A stretch of DNA of 64,000 nt, from contig JH720302.1 of the NCBI GenBank assembly GCA_000231825.2, positions 767,258 through 831,257 of the forward strand, in the 5' to 3' direction. A model generated the notes under the pieces. That model saw only the letters and a list, made by a program, of their open reading frames with translations, ran no database searches and was not told where the DNA came from. This DNA comes from Tetrahymena elliotti 4EA (taxonomy: Eukaryota > Ciliophora > Oligohymenophorea > Hymenostomatida > Tetrahymenidae). Made by a program: the position numbers and the translations under genes. Below, piece by piece: positions 1-12,626 of this stretch (its first letter is position 1; each line of letters opens with the position of its first letter).

Positions 1-110
1 GCTTGCCACTAGTCCCAATGCTGTTACCCTTAGCATTCACGCTTCTAAGGAGTGGCTAACCCAAACTTCCCTTAATTAATCAAATAAAATCAATTATTTT
101 TTCTTTAAAT
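1..110. repeat. Hairpin-forming repeat, copy 1 (cut by window edge)
   Basis: The first bases contain a CCACT ... AGTGG outer stem and an inner AATGCT ... AGCATT hairpin, followed by an AT-rich tail with AAATCAATTATTTTTTCTTT. The same layout recurs at 558-665 with changed bases but conserved pairing. This is seen directly. Whether it is a small mobile element or an RNA is not known. Confidence 0.55.
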
Positions 111-1052
111 CATTATAACAACATTTTTATTAAAATTGAAATGGTTGCTCAGCCTTAAAATTTTTCTATTTTAGTGTTTATCTAAATTTTGATATAAAAA
201 AGTAAATCAAACTCTAATTGTTTTTAGTTCAAAACCTTTAAGAAAAGTTTTATTAAATGCAAAAATAAAAGTTTTTATTTTATTTATGGTTGATAAATTT
301 TATGTAAATGATCTAAGAGTTAATTCTATTATAATATTATATAAGTATTGTGTAACTACTTCAAAATCCAGAAAATTAATTACATAGATTAAACCATATT
401 ATCTAGTTTTTATATATGGTTGAATAAATTTGATAATTTATCAACCTTTTAGCTAAGATCATGCATGAAGTTTTTTCTCATCAGTGTGAGGAAAACTGAT
501 ACTTTTCCTAAGAGTAAAAATATGGTTACTCATTTTTCAAGGGGTTAGAAATTAGTGGCTTACCACTAGTCTCAAAAATGCTAGCTTAGAATTTAGCTTC
601 TAGGGAGTGGCATATAAAAACTTTCTTAGTGAATCAAGGAAAATCAATATTCTTTTTCTTAAAATATAAATATCTTAAATGTTAAAATTGTAATCATTTT
701 TGTCTCTTTTATTTAGCAGGAATAATTTTTTACTTTGAGAAAAATTTAGTTTTTTAACTCTTAAATTTCTTATCTGTTCAAAGGTGTGGACAACATTAAC
801 TTTTTTTAAAATAAAACAAACTACTTTATTTTGTGTTCACCAATAATAAGGTTTTAGTAAATTATAATAAGTATTCAAATTAAAAGTGAAAAGAAATAAC
901 TTATTTCATACAAAATTGTATAAAATTTAGAAAGAAGGAAAAGAAAAATTAATGAGAATAAACAAATCAATTTGTCTGATTTTGACAATATTTTCCATAG
1001 TGCAATGTGATTAATTTGTAAAATCAAATTACTCTGAATTTGAAAAAAGTTA
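111..1052. other. Intergenic, AT-rich, apart from repeat copy 2
   Basis: No supportable gene. A short hairpin (TTTTCTCA...TGAGGAAAA) lies near 470-495. The rest is low-complexity AT sequence. Confidence 0.5.
558..665. repeat. Hairpin-forming repeat, copy 2
   Basis: This is a direct repeat of positions 1-110. Shared blocks include CCACTAGT, TTAGC, CTTCTA and GGAGTGGC, and the tail AAATCAAT.TTCTTTTTCTT. The inner hairpin here is GCTA...TTAGC, different in bases from copy 1 but still paired. No coding frame explains the conservation. Confidence 0.55.
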
Positions 1053-2112
1053 ATGAAAAATATGCCCTAAAGGCAGTTTCTGTATTAATGGTGTAAAAAT
1101 CCTTGCCCTCCAGGAATATACAGTGAAATTAGTTCACCTAAATGCTTACCTTGTAAATCAGGAGAATATCAGACTGAGGAAGGTAAAACTGAATGCAATA
1201 ACTGTCCTAAAGACTATTATTGTCCAACTGCTACTGGTAGACCTACCTATTCCTTGCTCTCCAGGAATATTTAGTAGTGAATATAAGTAATCTTAAAACT
1301 TTCCTTGTAAATCAGGAGAGTATCAGACTGAGGAAGGTAAAACTGAATGTGATAACTGTCCAAAAGGCCATTATTGTCCATCTGCTACTGGAAAACCTAT
1401 TCCTTGCCCTCCAGGAACAGCAAATGATTAATATTTTAAGAAGTAATGTTATTTTTGTGATAAAGGATAATATTAGATTGAGAGTGGTCAGAATCAATGC
1501 AATTACTGTCCTAAAGGATATTATTGTCCATCTGCAACTGAAGTACCTATTCCTTGCCCTCCAGGAACAGTAAATGATTATTATTCTAAAACATAGTGTT
1601 ATTCTTGTGATATAGGATATTATTAGCTTTAGAATGAGTGGCTAGACTCAATGCAATTACTGTACTAAAGGATATTACTGTCTATCTGTTACTTAAAGTC
1701 CTCTTCCTTGTTCTCCAGGAACAGTAAATGATTACAACTCTAAGACATAGTGTTTATCTTGTAATAATGGATATTATTAGATAGAAAGTGGTCAGACTGA
1801 ATGTAATTACTGTCCTAAAGGACATTATTGTCCATCTGTAACCTAAGAACCTATTCCTTGCCCTCCAGGAACTGTAAACAATAATTATTCTAAGACCTAA
1901 TGTTATTCTTGCTATGAAGGAGATTACTAGACTGAGAGTGGTCTGACTCAATGTAATTCCTGTCCAAAAGGCCATTACTGCCCATCTACTACTTAATCAC
2001 CTATTCCTTGTCCTTCAAGAACAGTAAATATTCTAAAAACTTTTGCTATGATTGTGGTGAAGGATATATAACAAATTCAGAGAGAACTGAATGCATAAAT
2101 ATTTATTCTTGA
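1053..2112 (+). pseudogene. Decayed cysteine-rich GCC2/GCC3-type repeat gene
   Basis: The stretch encodes about eight repeats of roughly 40-50 residues with the pattern CNxCPKGxYCP....PIPCPPGT....YSKTQCYxC..GYYQ, typical of the ephrin-receptor-like (GCC2/GCC3) cysteine-rich repeats abundant in ciliate surface proteins. The frame is broken at least three times. Near 1240 a 4-nt duplication (CCTACCTATTCC against CCTATTCC in other repeats) shifts the frame into TGA. A second shift lies near 1625-1645 and a third near 2015-2045, where residues of the repeat are also missing. The last frame ends at TGA 2110-2112. No signal peptide or transmembrane segment is visible, and the first recognisable Met (1053) is not convincing as a start. 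Sequencing error could explain one break but hardly all three plus the shortened last repeat. Most likely a pseudogene fragment of a larger membrane or secreted protein. Confidence 0.75.
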
Positions 2113-2621
2113 TATCTGCTGTAATTTATGCTCAATTCCACAAAGAATAAGCATGAAAGTTGAAAATATCAATGAATAGAAATTATATAAAGATGTAAAA
2201 ACATGAGAAATCCTAATAGAACTAAAAAATATGAAAAAAGATAAAAAATAAAAGAAAAAAATGACTTTAATTTTTTTAATAAAATTGTATTGTACCCCAT
2301 TAATCTTAAAGTAGTATTTATATTGTAAAGTCCACAGAAGAATTTAGAATTAATTATGTTAAATAAGTTGAAATAATAGAATAAATTTAAAACAACTTGT
2401 ATTTAACAGAATAAAGAAAATTTCAAAAAAAGTTTATCTTAAAAGATTGAAGAGGTATGTATGACATTGTATTTTTAATAAAAAATTTGTTTTTTAATTT
2501 GTATAGATAATCAATTGATTGATTGATAGTAATAATAGCTTAAGAAAGTATCTATCAATCAATTAATATAGATAACAATTTAGATTAAAGAAAAAGTTAT
2601 TAAAAATATTAAAATTTAAGA
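2113..2621. other. Intergenic spacer upstream of bL33m
   Basis: AT-rich with no gene seen. It contains the inverted repeat listed at 2517-2564, which sits in the presumed 5' flank of the bL33m gene. Confidence 0.5.
2517..2564. repeat. 12-bp inverted repeat with 22-nt loop
   Basis: ATTGATTGATAG at 2518-2529 pairs with CTATCAATCAAT at 2552-2563. It lies about 60 nt before the bL33m start codon. It could be a hairpin in the 5' leader or chance in a simple-sequence tract. Confidence 0.45.
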
Positions 2622-2874
2622 ATGGCTAAAAATTCAATCTTATTTAAGTTAGTTAGTAGTGCAGGCACTGGTTTCTTCTACCTTGCCAAAAGAAACACCA
2701 AGTAAGCAAATAAAAATAAAAAATAATAGTTAATTAAGCATTTTAAAATAATTTAAAAGAGCTGAAGTTATTAAGAAACTTAGTTTGAGAAAATTCGATC
2801 CAATTATTAATTAATATGTAGTATTTAATGAAGCTAAGCTTTCTTCTGGTAAAAACAGACAATCAAAGAAATGA
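2622..2874 (+). CDS. Mitochondrial large-subunit ribosomal protein bL33m
   Basis: Component of the mitochondrial large ribosomal subunit, expected in the matrix. The 64-residue product starts MAKNSILFKLVSSAGTGFFY, which closely matches bacterial L33 (MAKG...KLVSSAGTGHFY), and ends with a block like LRKFDPIINQYVVFNEAKL, matching the bacterial LKKFDPVVRQHVIYKEAK region. Two exons: 2622-2701 and 2760-2874, separated by a 58-nt GT..AG intron that splits a lysine codon. The stop is TGA. The zinc-binding CxxC pairs of some L33 proteins are absent, as in the cysteine-free type. The length is typical for the family and the first Met aligns with the family start. It is an isolated gene, with no related neighbour. 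Confidence 0.93.
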
Positions 2875-3922
2875 TTCAGATTCTCAAAATACGATTACAA
2901 TTTAACAAATATTAGTAAAGCGTTTAAAATGTTTTTGGTTGACTAAAAGAAGGTTATCCAATATATAATGCCACTGATTGATTATTCTAAATTATATAAT
3001 TGAATGTTTGTATCTATTTACCTATTTACCTACCTACTTAATTATCTATTCATTCATCCATCCATCCTCTTTCAGTATTTTTTAAATATGAGGCTTAAAT
3101 ACAATCCTACAATTACTTTTATTTACAAAAGCTATTTATAAAGATTGATCATTTAAAATGTTTTAATGGAATAAAAAATTCATGAATATTATCAACTTTT
3201 AAATTATTTTGTTTTATATTTAGCTAATAAATAGTGCTAATATTTCTATTTAATTCTTTTGGTCTACTTAAATCTTTTTGATTCTTTTTAATTTTTTACA
3301 TATCCTACAATATGTTTTTTCATCTCTATTTATCTAAAATCTATTTAATTTTTAGATAACATATAAAATTATTTTCCCTTTTCTAAGTATGCACAAAACT
3401 TCCTTTAATCTTTTCAATCATTTTCATTAAAAAAATTTATTTTATTCTTAAATTTTTGAATAACTTTTGTAAAATTCATTAAATTCCTTCAAATAATAAA
3501 ATATATGAAAAATACCAAGTATTCATAAATAGAAATAAAAAATTGTTTTGATTTTATTTTTATTAAAATTTAAATCTAAAATAATCTGAATATTTCATTT
3601 AAAATTTTTTTAAATGATTTTTAGTTTTAAATTAAATTTATTTCAATTAAGATGATAAAAATTAAATAAAATATTATTTATTTGAAACTCTATCAATCAA
3701 TATCTTTGCTATAAAATGAAATCTTCTTTAAGCTTAGTTTTCAAACGAAAACAAAGCTTCTTTGATCAAAATTTTATGTAGATAAAAAAATAATTTTTCA
3801 AATAAAGTATAAATATAAAGAATCAATAAATTAATTTTTCGTTGAAGAAAGTTTAATTTAGATGAGCAAACAGTTGGTTTAAACAAAGTTATGAATAATT
3901 TTTAATGAAATAAATAAGGTAT
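2875..3922. other. Intergenic, with a tetranucleotide-like tract at 3011-3070
   Basis: The tract reads as repeated (C)TATTTAC/CTAC and CATTCATCCATC units on the + strand. The remainder is AT-rich with no supportable gene. Because bL33m is + and the next gene is -, this is a convergent 3'-3' spacer. Confidence 0.5.
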
Positions 3923-6900
3923 TCAATTATCCTCATCTTCTTCATCACTCTCATCTACATTAATTTGATTTTTTTGAAATTAAACGAAAGGATCGAAAGA
4001 CGTTTTACTTACCTTGGAAACTTTACTAGCATTTGATTAGCCAGTAGCACCTCTTATACCACTTGATGCATACGAAGCATTTAGCAATCTCATATCATTC
4101 TTATTAGATCCACCACGTTGCAAATTATTTTTATTAATATCAACAGCAGCATATGGATTCGCACCTAATCCGAAATCATCTGCATCTTCATCATCATCGT
4201 TGTCATTATATTGATTGTTAGTAAAAATAGGTTGTTATTATTATCTTAATTGTTGCATTGAAGGCTAGTTAGGTCTTTATTAGTTGTACATGAAATTAGA
4301 CTGAGAAGACATATTATTAATTGACTAGGTATTTCCTGAATACATGTTACTTTAAGATGGAATTCTTGGCTGGCTCATTATAAGACCTGTATTATTTTAT
4401 GCAGGCCCATTGAATTTAGGTCCAGAATTTAGTCTCTGATTATTTGGAGGATTATTTACATTTCCTTTTTATTTTAAAAATAATCAATTAATAAATCAAA
4501 TAATTTTTCATTATTTCTAATTACCTTGATACTGTCTTTGATTGCTTGGATTAGATGTGTAATTCACATTTTAGAGATTAGAAAGTTAAATTGTGGTAAG
4601 AGTAGGACCTGTTTTATTAGCTTAAGGAGCTGTTTGTTGTTCATAAACAAAAATTTATTTTATTTTAGAATATATAATGAATTAAATAAATATTACCTAT
4701 TATTGGAGTCTGTTAGTTAGAAGCTGCAGTATTTATTCTAAAATTAGACTAATTAAAAATTGTAGTTGAATTATTATGGTTGTTATTAAAGTTGTTTTTT
4801 GTATTTAAATTTTTGTTTTGATTGTAATCATCACTATCATCGCTGTTATTTAAATTTATCAATTCTTATTCTTTGACAGGTTAGTTATTAGTTTTGGTAA
4901 CTGTTAATAGTGTAGGTGTTTGATTATTATTAGTGTTAGATCCAGATTTTTCATCATTTATTAAACGTTGAGGAGTACTATAGTTTGGTTGAGTGTTCAA
5001 AGTATTTGTTTTGGCTCCAAGAAGAAGAGTAGAGTCATTAGCAGGTTTAATTTGTCCAGTTGCAGTCTAAAGTTTTGTAGTAGTTGTGTTATCGTTGAGT
5101 AATTCAGTATTCTTTTTACCTTTCTTCATATTTTCTTCATCACTCTTATCAGAGTCTTCTTCTTCACTTACAGCATCTGTTAAATTTAATATTTATTAGT
5201 ATTTAAAATTCCTATTTTTAATTCAAAAGAATTTACTTTCATCATCTGATTTATCTTCTTTTTCCTAAGCTTTCTTTTCATCTACAACAACACCAGCTTT
5301 TGATTAGATTTTATATTTTTCTAAATCCTCCTAAACATAATACTCAAATGCATTTTTAATAAAAGGTTCAACATATCTATTCTCGCCATAAAATAGCTCT
5401 TGATCTATCAAATAGCATTAAATTACTGATTTACATGTTATGTCATAAGAGCCTAAGAAAATCTTTTCAATTTTTTATTAAAAAGTGTTTAAGGAGAAAT
5501 AAATATCTATCAAACAAACAATTTCAAATTTATTTTTCATTTTAAATAAAATCATAAATTTTTTCTCCAAATGAGATTTAATATTATGATGTTGTTATTT
5601 TGATTTTAAAGTAGTTGTTAATAAAATGGTGGAAGTGAGTTATTATCTATTCTCTAAATATTCTTGAGACAGAATTCGAAATCAATGAAATAAAAGATTA
5701 TTTTGTATTTTATATTTTTTAATCATTTCTTTGATTTTGATTGTGTTAGTTATTTTTTTTTATTTGAAAATCTTTAAAAGGAATAAATTAACTAACAAAT
5801 TTAATTAATTTCATAAACTGTTTTAAATTTTTTCATTTAATTTCGACCATCTAAATAATCTCATTTTTCCATTAATGTTAAATTAATGTAAAAATAGACT
5901 TTTTATGAATAATAAGTTTATTTAAATTGAAGAGATAAGATGAAATTTAAGTATTTACTGATGAAAAGAAATAAGAGAACATTCCGACTACTAAACCTGG
6001 GAAGAATTTATTCTCTATTTCAGAGGTGCTTTCTTTTGTTAAAGGAGTTTGGTTGATAAAACTAAGGATTGCATAGACAAAGAGGAAGGATGTAAAGGAG
6101 ATCAAGAACTTTATATTACTTATTACGAATTCTTTTTGTTTGATTTTTAAAAAATTAGTATTGATAACAATTAAATAACAAACTTACCTTGCATTCTGTC
6201 CATATCAGATATTTTTTCTTTATTTCTAAAAATTAAAAAGTAGGCTATTTTAGATGAAGGGTAGAATTCCATACTTGTAATAGCAACTTAAACAAGAGAA
6301 CTTTTTGAGAAATAACGGAGGAACTTTTCATAAGAAAACAAACAACAATTGCAAGTGGCCTAGAAGTAACGAACTGAATTTAAGTATTATGGCAAACTTC
6401 TCAGTGACCTTCTTAGAGCCATAATAAGTACTTTGGGAATAGTAATAATTGTGCTTATCAAAGAAAAGGTGACTACAGTTCCGACATGATATTTTAGAAT
6501 ATTCTTGAAAATGACCCATTTAGGAATCTAATTAAAAAAAGTATTTGCATATACCAATCATTAAAAGAAATAGTTGATTTTACTTAAACTGTGTCTTTTC
6601 TTTTGGTGAAGAACCAAAGAGTTATACTATAGCTTACAAATAAATCTCTAAATCCTAACAAAAATAACATCCAAATTATAAATATGAAGAAATCATAAAA
6701 TCCTATAAAGTAAGCAAATCTACTGAATTCCATGATTTTCAGCTTCCCTCCAGTTATTGCTATTTATTATTAAATTTTACTAAATACAAAGAAAGAATTA
6801 ACTAATTTATATCTTACCTCCAGCGTTAGAATCTACAGTTAGCACATCTGCTACAGAAAGGCCAAAAGGAAGATTTATCAGTGATATGAAAGCAACAAAA

Positions 6901-8500
6901 ATAGCGATTATTAGAACATAAAAGGGAATCCACTTAATTTGTGACATAATTTCTACAACCTAAGATGCAAGTTTGAGAAACCCGACAATTTTAAGTATTC
7001 TCTTAGATAAAATCATCAAAAGAATCACATACAAAGCAGCTAAAACTATAACTGCAATAGCACAATTCTATAAAAATAAAGTTTTTGATTAAAATTTAGA
7101 AAAAAAATATATCTTTTTAATTACTTTAAAAGAATAACCTCTTGAACCCACACAATTATTTTCATCTCTTAAAGTGAAACAATTCTTTTCAAGTTCCTAT
7201 TTCAATATATCAGATTAATATTGAAATAAAAAAATAGAATAAAATTTACTAATATATATTCTCTATAGAACATGAATGCTAATCCACCACAGCACATCAT
7301 AATAAGCAAAAATACTAAACTGACAAAACAAGAAACAGTGCTTTGCTATTTAAGGAAATACAAGAATGTAAAAGAAAGTACAATTGTTAAAACTGCTCCA
7401 GCAAGCATTATATCCACTCCCTAAAATAATATGTTTATCAAAAATTTATTTGATTTTTTTATAATAATAAATCCAATTATTTTACAAGCAAAATATCAGA
7501 AGCATATCTTTTAACTGATAGATCAAAACTCTCCAAGTAAGTATTAACAACTGCACCATTAATTGGTTCATTAGGAACACAATATTTACTTCTGTTTGAT
7601 GATTGCATCTGAGTATAACAAAATTTTGTATAAATTGAATCATAAGCTTTTCCATTTGTATCATATAAGCAAATAAGAGGGCCCTAATAGCATATAAAAT
7701 ATAATAATAATTATAATTGTGACATAGAATAAGGTTTTAAGCATATATTTACTGAAGATTTAGGACACTCTGATACACACATAGCTACTCTAATATCTAA
7801 AACTGGATTTAAATAATATAGGTAAGGTTAGCTAAGATATTTTCCATTCCCACAAAGCTCTGTTCTGAAATCATAACCATTCGCTAAACGAGCAGGTCTA
7901 CCATCACTTAACACTTAAAAGTAAAAAGAAATTAAAATATTTTAATTGATTTAATATAGTAAAGTTATTAGTAAGGTTTAATAATTTACCATAAATAGAA
8001 GCAAAAGCAAAGAAAGCATTCAAAACAACCCATAAATAAATACAGTATTTATTTGTTAAAACTCTTTCACCTTTAAATTATTTTATTTGAATAAGATTCA
8101 AAATAGATGAAAATAAATATTTACTTGTTGGTCCTTTAAATTTTGTCATTGGTTTGAAAAACTCATCTTCTTGGTCTTAAGCTTCATATTTTTCTAAGAT
8201 AGAAAGTTGATCTGCATTTGTGAATTACTACATTCTTTTTTTAATTAATTCTTATTCTTTCCTCTTTTACTCTTCAGCCTTTCGCTACTCTTCTTTCCAC
8301 CATTCTTTTTCCATTAAATACCTTTTTACAAAGGCTTCTTTCTTCTTTTTGCGCTATTCTTTTTATTTTTCAACTTCATTTTCATCAATATGATCTTCCT
8401 ATTCATATTGATCATCGCCATCAATATCTTCAACATGAACATCATTATGTTGAGTGTTATTATCAGCTTAACCAAAAAGGTCATCGTTGTTATCAGCCAT
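3923..8500 (-). CDS. SLC44 / choline-transporter-like (CTL) membrane protein with long N/Q-rich tail
   Basis: Predicted multi-pass membrane protein of the SLC44/CTL family, whose members carry choline or related solutes across plasma or organelle membranes. It begins MADNNDDLFGQADNN with an acidic, then K/E/Q-rich cytosolic region (about 130 residues). Further on come several hydrophobic helices, the family-typical block HVGTVVTFSLIS...IPKVLIMALR followed by CNCCLFSYEKFLRYFSKS and QVAITSMEFYPSSKIAYFL, and a late block ...CYLIDQELFYGENRYVEPF. All of these align with the conserved C-terminal CTL region. A hydrophilic tail of more than 350 residues, rich in Asn, Gln, Ser and acidic residues, follows and ends ...DESDEEDEDN before TGA (3923-3925). 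Many short introns are visible, for example around 7920-7990 and 8085-8125. I place the whole stretch in one gene because the tail reads on without an intervening start, but a separate gene for the tail is not excluded. Substrate unknown. Confidence 0.82.
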
Positions 8501-9709
8501 TTTCAGAATAAATATCTAGTTAACAAATCAAGTAAAGCGCTCTTTATAAAATAATATCTGTGTAGTTTATACTTAATTATAAATTCTATTTAAACCAATC
8601 TTAAAATATCTAAAAATTAGATAGTTAGTTAGCTCTCTTCTACTAAAAGATTTATGCAAATTTCTAAGTAATTAAAATTTACTTGATTTATAAAATCTAT
8701 AAATTTTAGATTAATTGAATGGAAATCAATATATTTATTGATAAAATCAAAGCCCTTAATAAATTAAATGAATTTACTAAACTAATTACTTAACTACATA
8801 TTTTCATTATAAAAAGATGCAATCTCTCTTTTCTAATCAGTATATTTTATAACAAAGAAAATTATTTAAAAGCATATCATTCATTTTTAAGCCTGAATTT
8901 ACAAAACTATAAACTTATTATGAATAAAATCTTTACTCTCAAGATTATTTTTAAATATTTTCTCAAAATCTCATATTTTCTAAATAAAAACGTTTCCTCA
9001 AATCATAGACTTTAATTTATTTTTTTAGTTAAATTTTCATATATCATTCATTAAATAGTAAAAAAAAGTAGATTACTTGTCCACTTGAAACTTGAAAGTC
9101 TCTCAATCAATTTTTTTAATTATAAAATTAACTTTTCGTTGATAATTCATCTGAAAATCATAAAATGAATAAATATATTTTTTGTAATATTTACCTTTAA
9201 AGTTTTTCTTTGTTAATTTAATATTTTTAATTGTTTAAAATATTTGATTGATATTTTTAAGTAAATATTATTTTTCAAATATTTTTAAAAATTTTAAATA
9301 TTATTTATCAAATTATTATTCGATCAATTCATAAAAATTTTTAAAATAGCTAATTCAATTTTTATTTTAACAATTGGATTTGATGAAAATAGTTAATTTT
9401 TATTGAATAAATTAAATAAAATTTTTTTTTATTAAAAAGAAATTCAAAATTTTTGCTTATTTAACTCATCAATTCCTTGTAATTTTTAGGTTGCTTAAAT
9501 ATTTTTGATTGCTAAGAAAAAAAATTTAGGATAACTAACTTACTAGAAAATGGAATGAATGAAGGATAAGGTTGAGAAGGTATTTGCAGAAATATTAAAT
9601 GATATAAATTTATTTTTGGTTTTACAGATAATAAAGTTAATTGGTTTTATTTAATTATTGAATTTTAATTGTTTCAAATAATATTTAGCTAAAGAAAGGA
9701 TTGTTGTTT
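8501..9709. other. Intergenic, AT-rich
   Basis: No supportable gene on either strand. It contains the presumed promoter of the SLC44-like gene (adjacent to 8500) and the 3' flank of IFT81. Confidence 0.5.
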
Positions 9710-12626
9710 TCAATTGATGGTTAAAATATTGAAATCTCCACCAGCTCCTTTTCCAGCATTATTTTACTTTCTTGAAACCTTTTTTGATAAATTAAAATTA
9801 AAGAGAATTATTTATTAAATTAATATTTTACTTATAATTTAAGAGTGAGGAACTTTTTAAGATCTGCAAACATTTATTATTATCTGATACTGGGTTCGTG
9901 ATTTTCCTTGACGAGTTCTCTTTATTTTCTAAGATCACTAATTTGCTCATCTAATCTTCTGGCCTTTATTTTTGATTAAAATTTTTAAATAAAAAAATAC
10001 TTTAATAACTTACTTCTCCATTGAATAGATCAACATAACTCTTATATTAGCTGCTGAGTTACTTTTCTCCCTTTTAGAATTTTTCTTCTTCATTGAGTCT
10101 GTTAAGCTTTAAATCCAAAACTTGTTAGCTGTACTTAAGCAAAGTAATTTTGGTGTCATCTTTATAAACTTCTTCTTTCAATTTATTAACTTCTTATTCA
10201 AGTTAATTGATATCTTATTCACTCTTAAGAACAACCCTGTCATATTCAGCCTTTTTAGCTTTCCAAGTAGGTTCAAGTTCCTACAAACAAACAAAAAATG
10301 AATGAATAACTTTTCTAAATATTCTTTAATAAATCATTTTACTTCCATTTTTTTTTACAATTCCTTGGATTCTTCAGCTTTTTATTTGAGAAGAACTTGT
10401 TTTTCTTTCTTCTTTTAATTGAACTTAACAGTGAGTTCAGAGAATTCTTCAAGTTTTTTCTCTTTCTATTAGTTCATCATGTTATTTTTATTTTCCAAAT
10501 CTTCACCTTGAATGGTAATTCCAGTAAAACCTTCAATATTCTTTTCCTTTTCAAGCTTTTTAAGCATTTAATCGTATTCTGCTTTATTTTTCTTTAATAC
10601 TTCCTCTGTACGAGAAAGCAATACTTTTTCTTGTTCCAAGTTTGATAATTATTTTCTCATTTCTTTGCACTTAGATGCCTTTTCGGCAACTGTTTTGACA
10701 TAAGCATTCATATCACTAATTCCACCAATACCAGCACCTATTCATTTTTAAAATAGATTGATTAAATTCATTAATTAAATATCCCAAAAATAAAAAATTA
10801 CCTCTTTCTTTGTTCAATTTTTCAACTAAAACTTGAACTTTCTTTTCAAGAGTAGTTTATTCTTCTTCTGTTCTTTTAAGTTCTTCAATGGCTTTTTCTT
10901 TCTTACGAGCAACCTATTAAGCGGATTATCTGTAAATGAGGAGCTTAGAATCATCCTATGGTGGTTTTTTAGCAAGCTTTTCTTCAAGAATAGTGACGGC
11001 TTTAATTTATATAAACAATATAGATTATTATTATTATTTTCAAACAATTTTTAAAAATTTCATTTAATTTATTTTTTTACTTGAATTAAATTTTCAAAAA
11101 ATTAAATTAATTAATAAATTGGTGGTTTCCTTTTTAAGAATTATTTGAAATAATAAAGTATTTTATATTTAAATAATAACCTCTTCTTAAGACAACTAGT
11201 TGATTGTCCAAATTAGATAATTCTCCTTGGGTCATAGGGGGTTCCATGAGAAGCTTTTCAGTTGCTTCTAATTTTTTTTTCTTTTCATTGATTTCAATAG
11301 CAAGTCTCATAGTGGATAATTCTCTATTCTTTTTAACTTCACTTCTCATTTGTTAAAGCATTTACTCAGGAGTGTTAGAAGGATCCATACTCTTCTAAGC
11401 ATCAAGCAAACGTTGTTGGGCTGTCAACAATTACTAATCAGTATATTCTAACTATGATTTCTATTGGTAAATCTTATCGTCTAAACGAGCTTCCTCTTCT
11501 TATTCTTTTCTAAGTAAATTAGTTTCTTCCAAAAGAGCTTGGAATTCAGGATTCATTGTGTTTTTAGATTTTGAAATGTTTATTTTGCTCATTAATTGTT
11601 CCCTTTCTCCTTCCAAACTAGCTAAAATCTTTTTCAACTCAGCTGGGTTCTATTATTTTTAATTTTTTAAACACCTAAACTTTAAATTAAACATTTTTAA
11701 AGCAATTTACTTAAGATTCGCGCAATGCGGCTTAGTAATCTTAATGGTGAACTTAGAATTCAGCTTGTAAATCTTTATATCTATCATTGAAAGTCTTCAT
11801 TTCCTCATCGAAAGGAATATCCTCAGGCAGAGTGAAGGGTACCAAATACTTAGCTAAATATGCTCTTTGTTAATGTTCTTCAAGTCTGGACAATAAAAAG
11901 TATAATATAGGATTAATGACTCTCTTTTCTCCTTGAAGCAATTATTGTTGGTAAGGCCTTTATATTTTCATAAAAATATTTTATTTATTTGCTAAATTGA
12001 AAATTTAATCATTTCAAATGTTGAATTAATTTAAATCTATCTATCATTGATTTATCGATATGGCTATGGCTACGGAAGTAAACATTTAAGCCAGATATTT
12101 TTATATTTATTTTGCATTGCTTTTGAATTAATTTGATTAAAAGACTCTTCTTACAAATCATTGGGAGGAGGAGGAATAGGATAACCTAAAATATTTAAGA
12201 AATTGCATGTATCTGATCCTATTTATTCAGGCATTTTCTACTTAATATTTTCAAAGGTATTCTTGTCTAAATAGAGTAAAACTTTGTATAAAACATCAAG
12301 GAGATCAATGCTAATTTAAGATAAATAAAACAAATTAATATTCAAATAAGCTAAAACCGATTAATCTAATAGAAATCTAAATAAAATAATATTATTTATT
12401 TGAATTACTTGCTTAGTTCATCAAAGGTGACAAGTTTTAAGTCGTAATTGAAGGGCTTATCATTCAAGCATTTAACTATGAGCTTGAGTTCCTCATTACC
12501 TATAATTGTCTTAATTGGTTAAGGTTGCTATTACTACTATTACTAATTCTAACCAGGACCACCCTAATATTGGTTGTATTACTGGTATTGTTGCTAAAGT
12601 GGATTACCGTAGCTATTATAATTCAT
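9710..12626 (-). CDS. IFT81: Intraflagellar transport protein IFT81
   Basis: Subunit of the IFT-B complex, which with IFT74 binds tubulin and carries it into growing cilia. A Q-rich N-terminal extension of about 35 residues precedes a calponin-homology-like domain. This domain contains blocks that align with animal IFT81: LNDKPFNYDLKLVTFDELSK, VLLYLDKNTFENIKQKMPEQ, RVINPILYFLLSRLEEHQQR and AYLAKYLVPFTLPEDIPFDE. The rest is almost continuous coiled coil, ending near ...ENHEPSIRQQQMFADLKKFL, which resembles the family C-terminal region, then a short Gly/Asn tail to TGA at 9710-9712. At least seven short introns are visible. I chose the ATG at 12626 because no in-frame Met lies just upstream. 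Expected length of about 700 residues fits the family (human about 676). Confidence 0.92.

Noticed and set aside
1312..1975. Minus-strand open frames across the cysteine-rich repeats
   Set aside because: They are antisense shadows of the repetitive + strand coding sequence.
7482..7664. Open frame in the SLC44-like gene read in another frame
   Set aside because: The overlapping frame encodes the conserved CTL-family segment, so this one is a shadow.
10397..11349. Several short frames on both strands in this stretch
   Set aside because: They overlap IFT81 coiled-coil exons. Strand asymmetry of Lys/Glu codons creates Phe/Leu-rich antisense frames.
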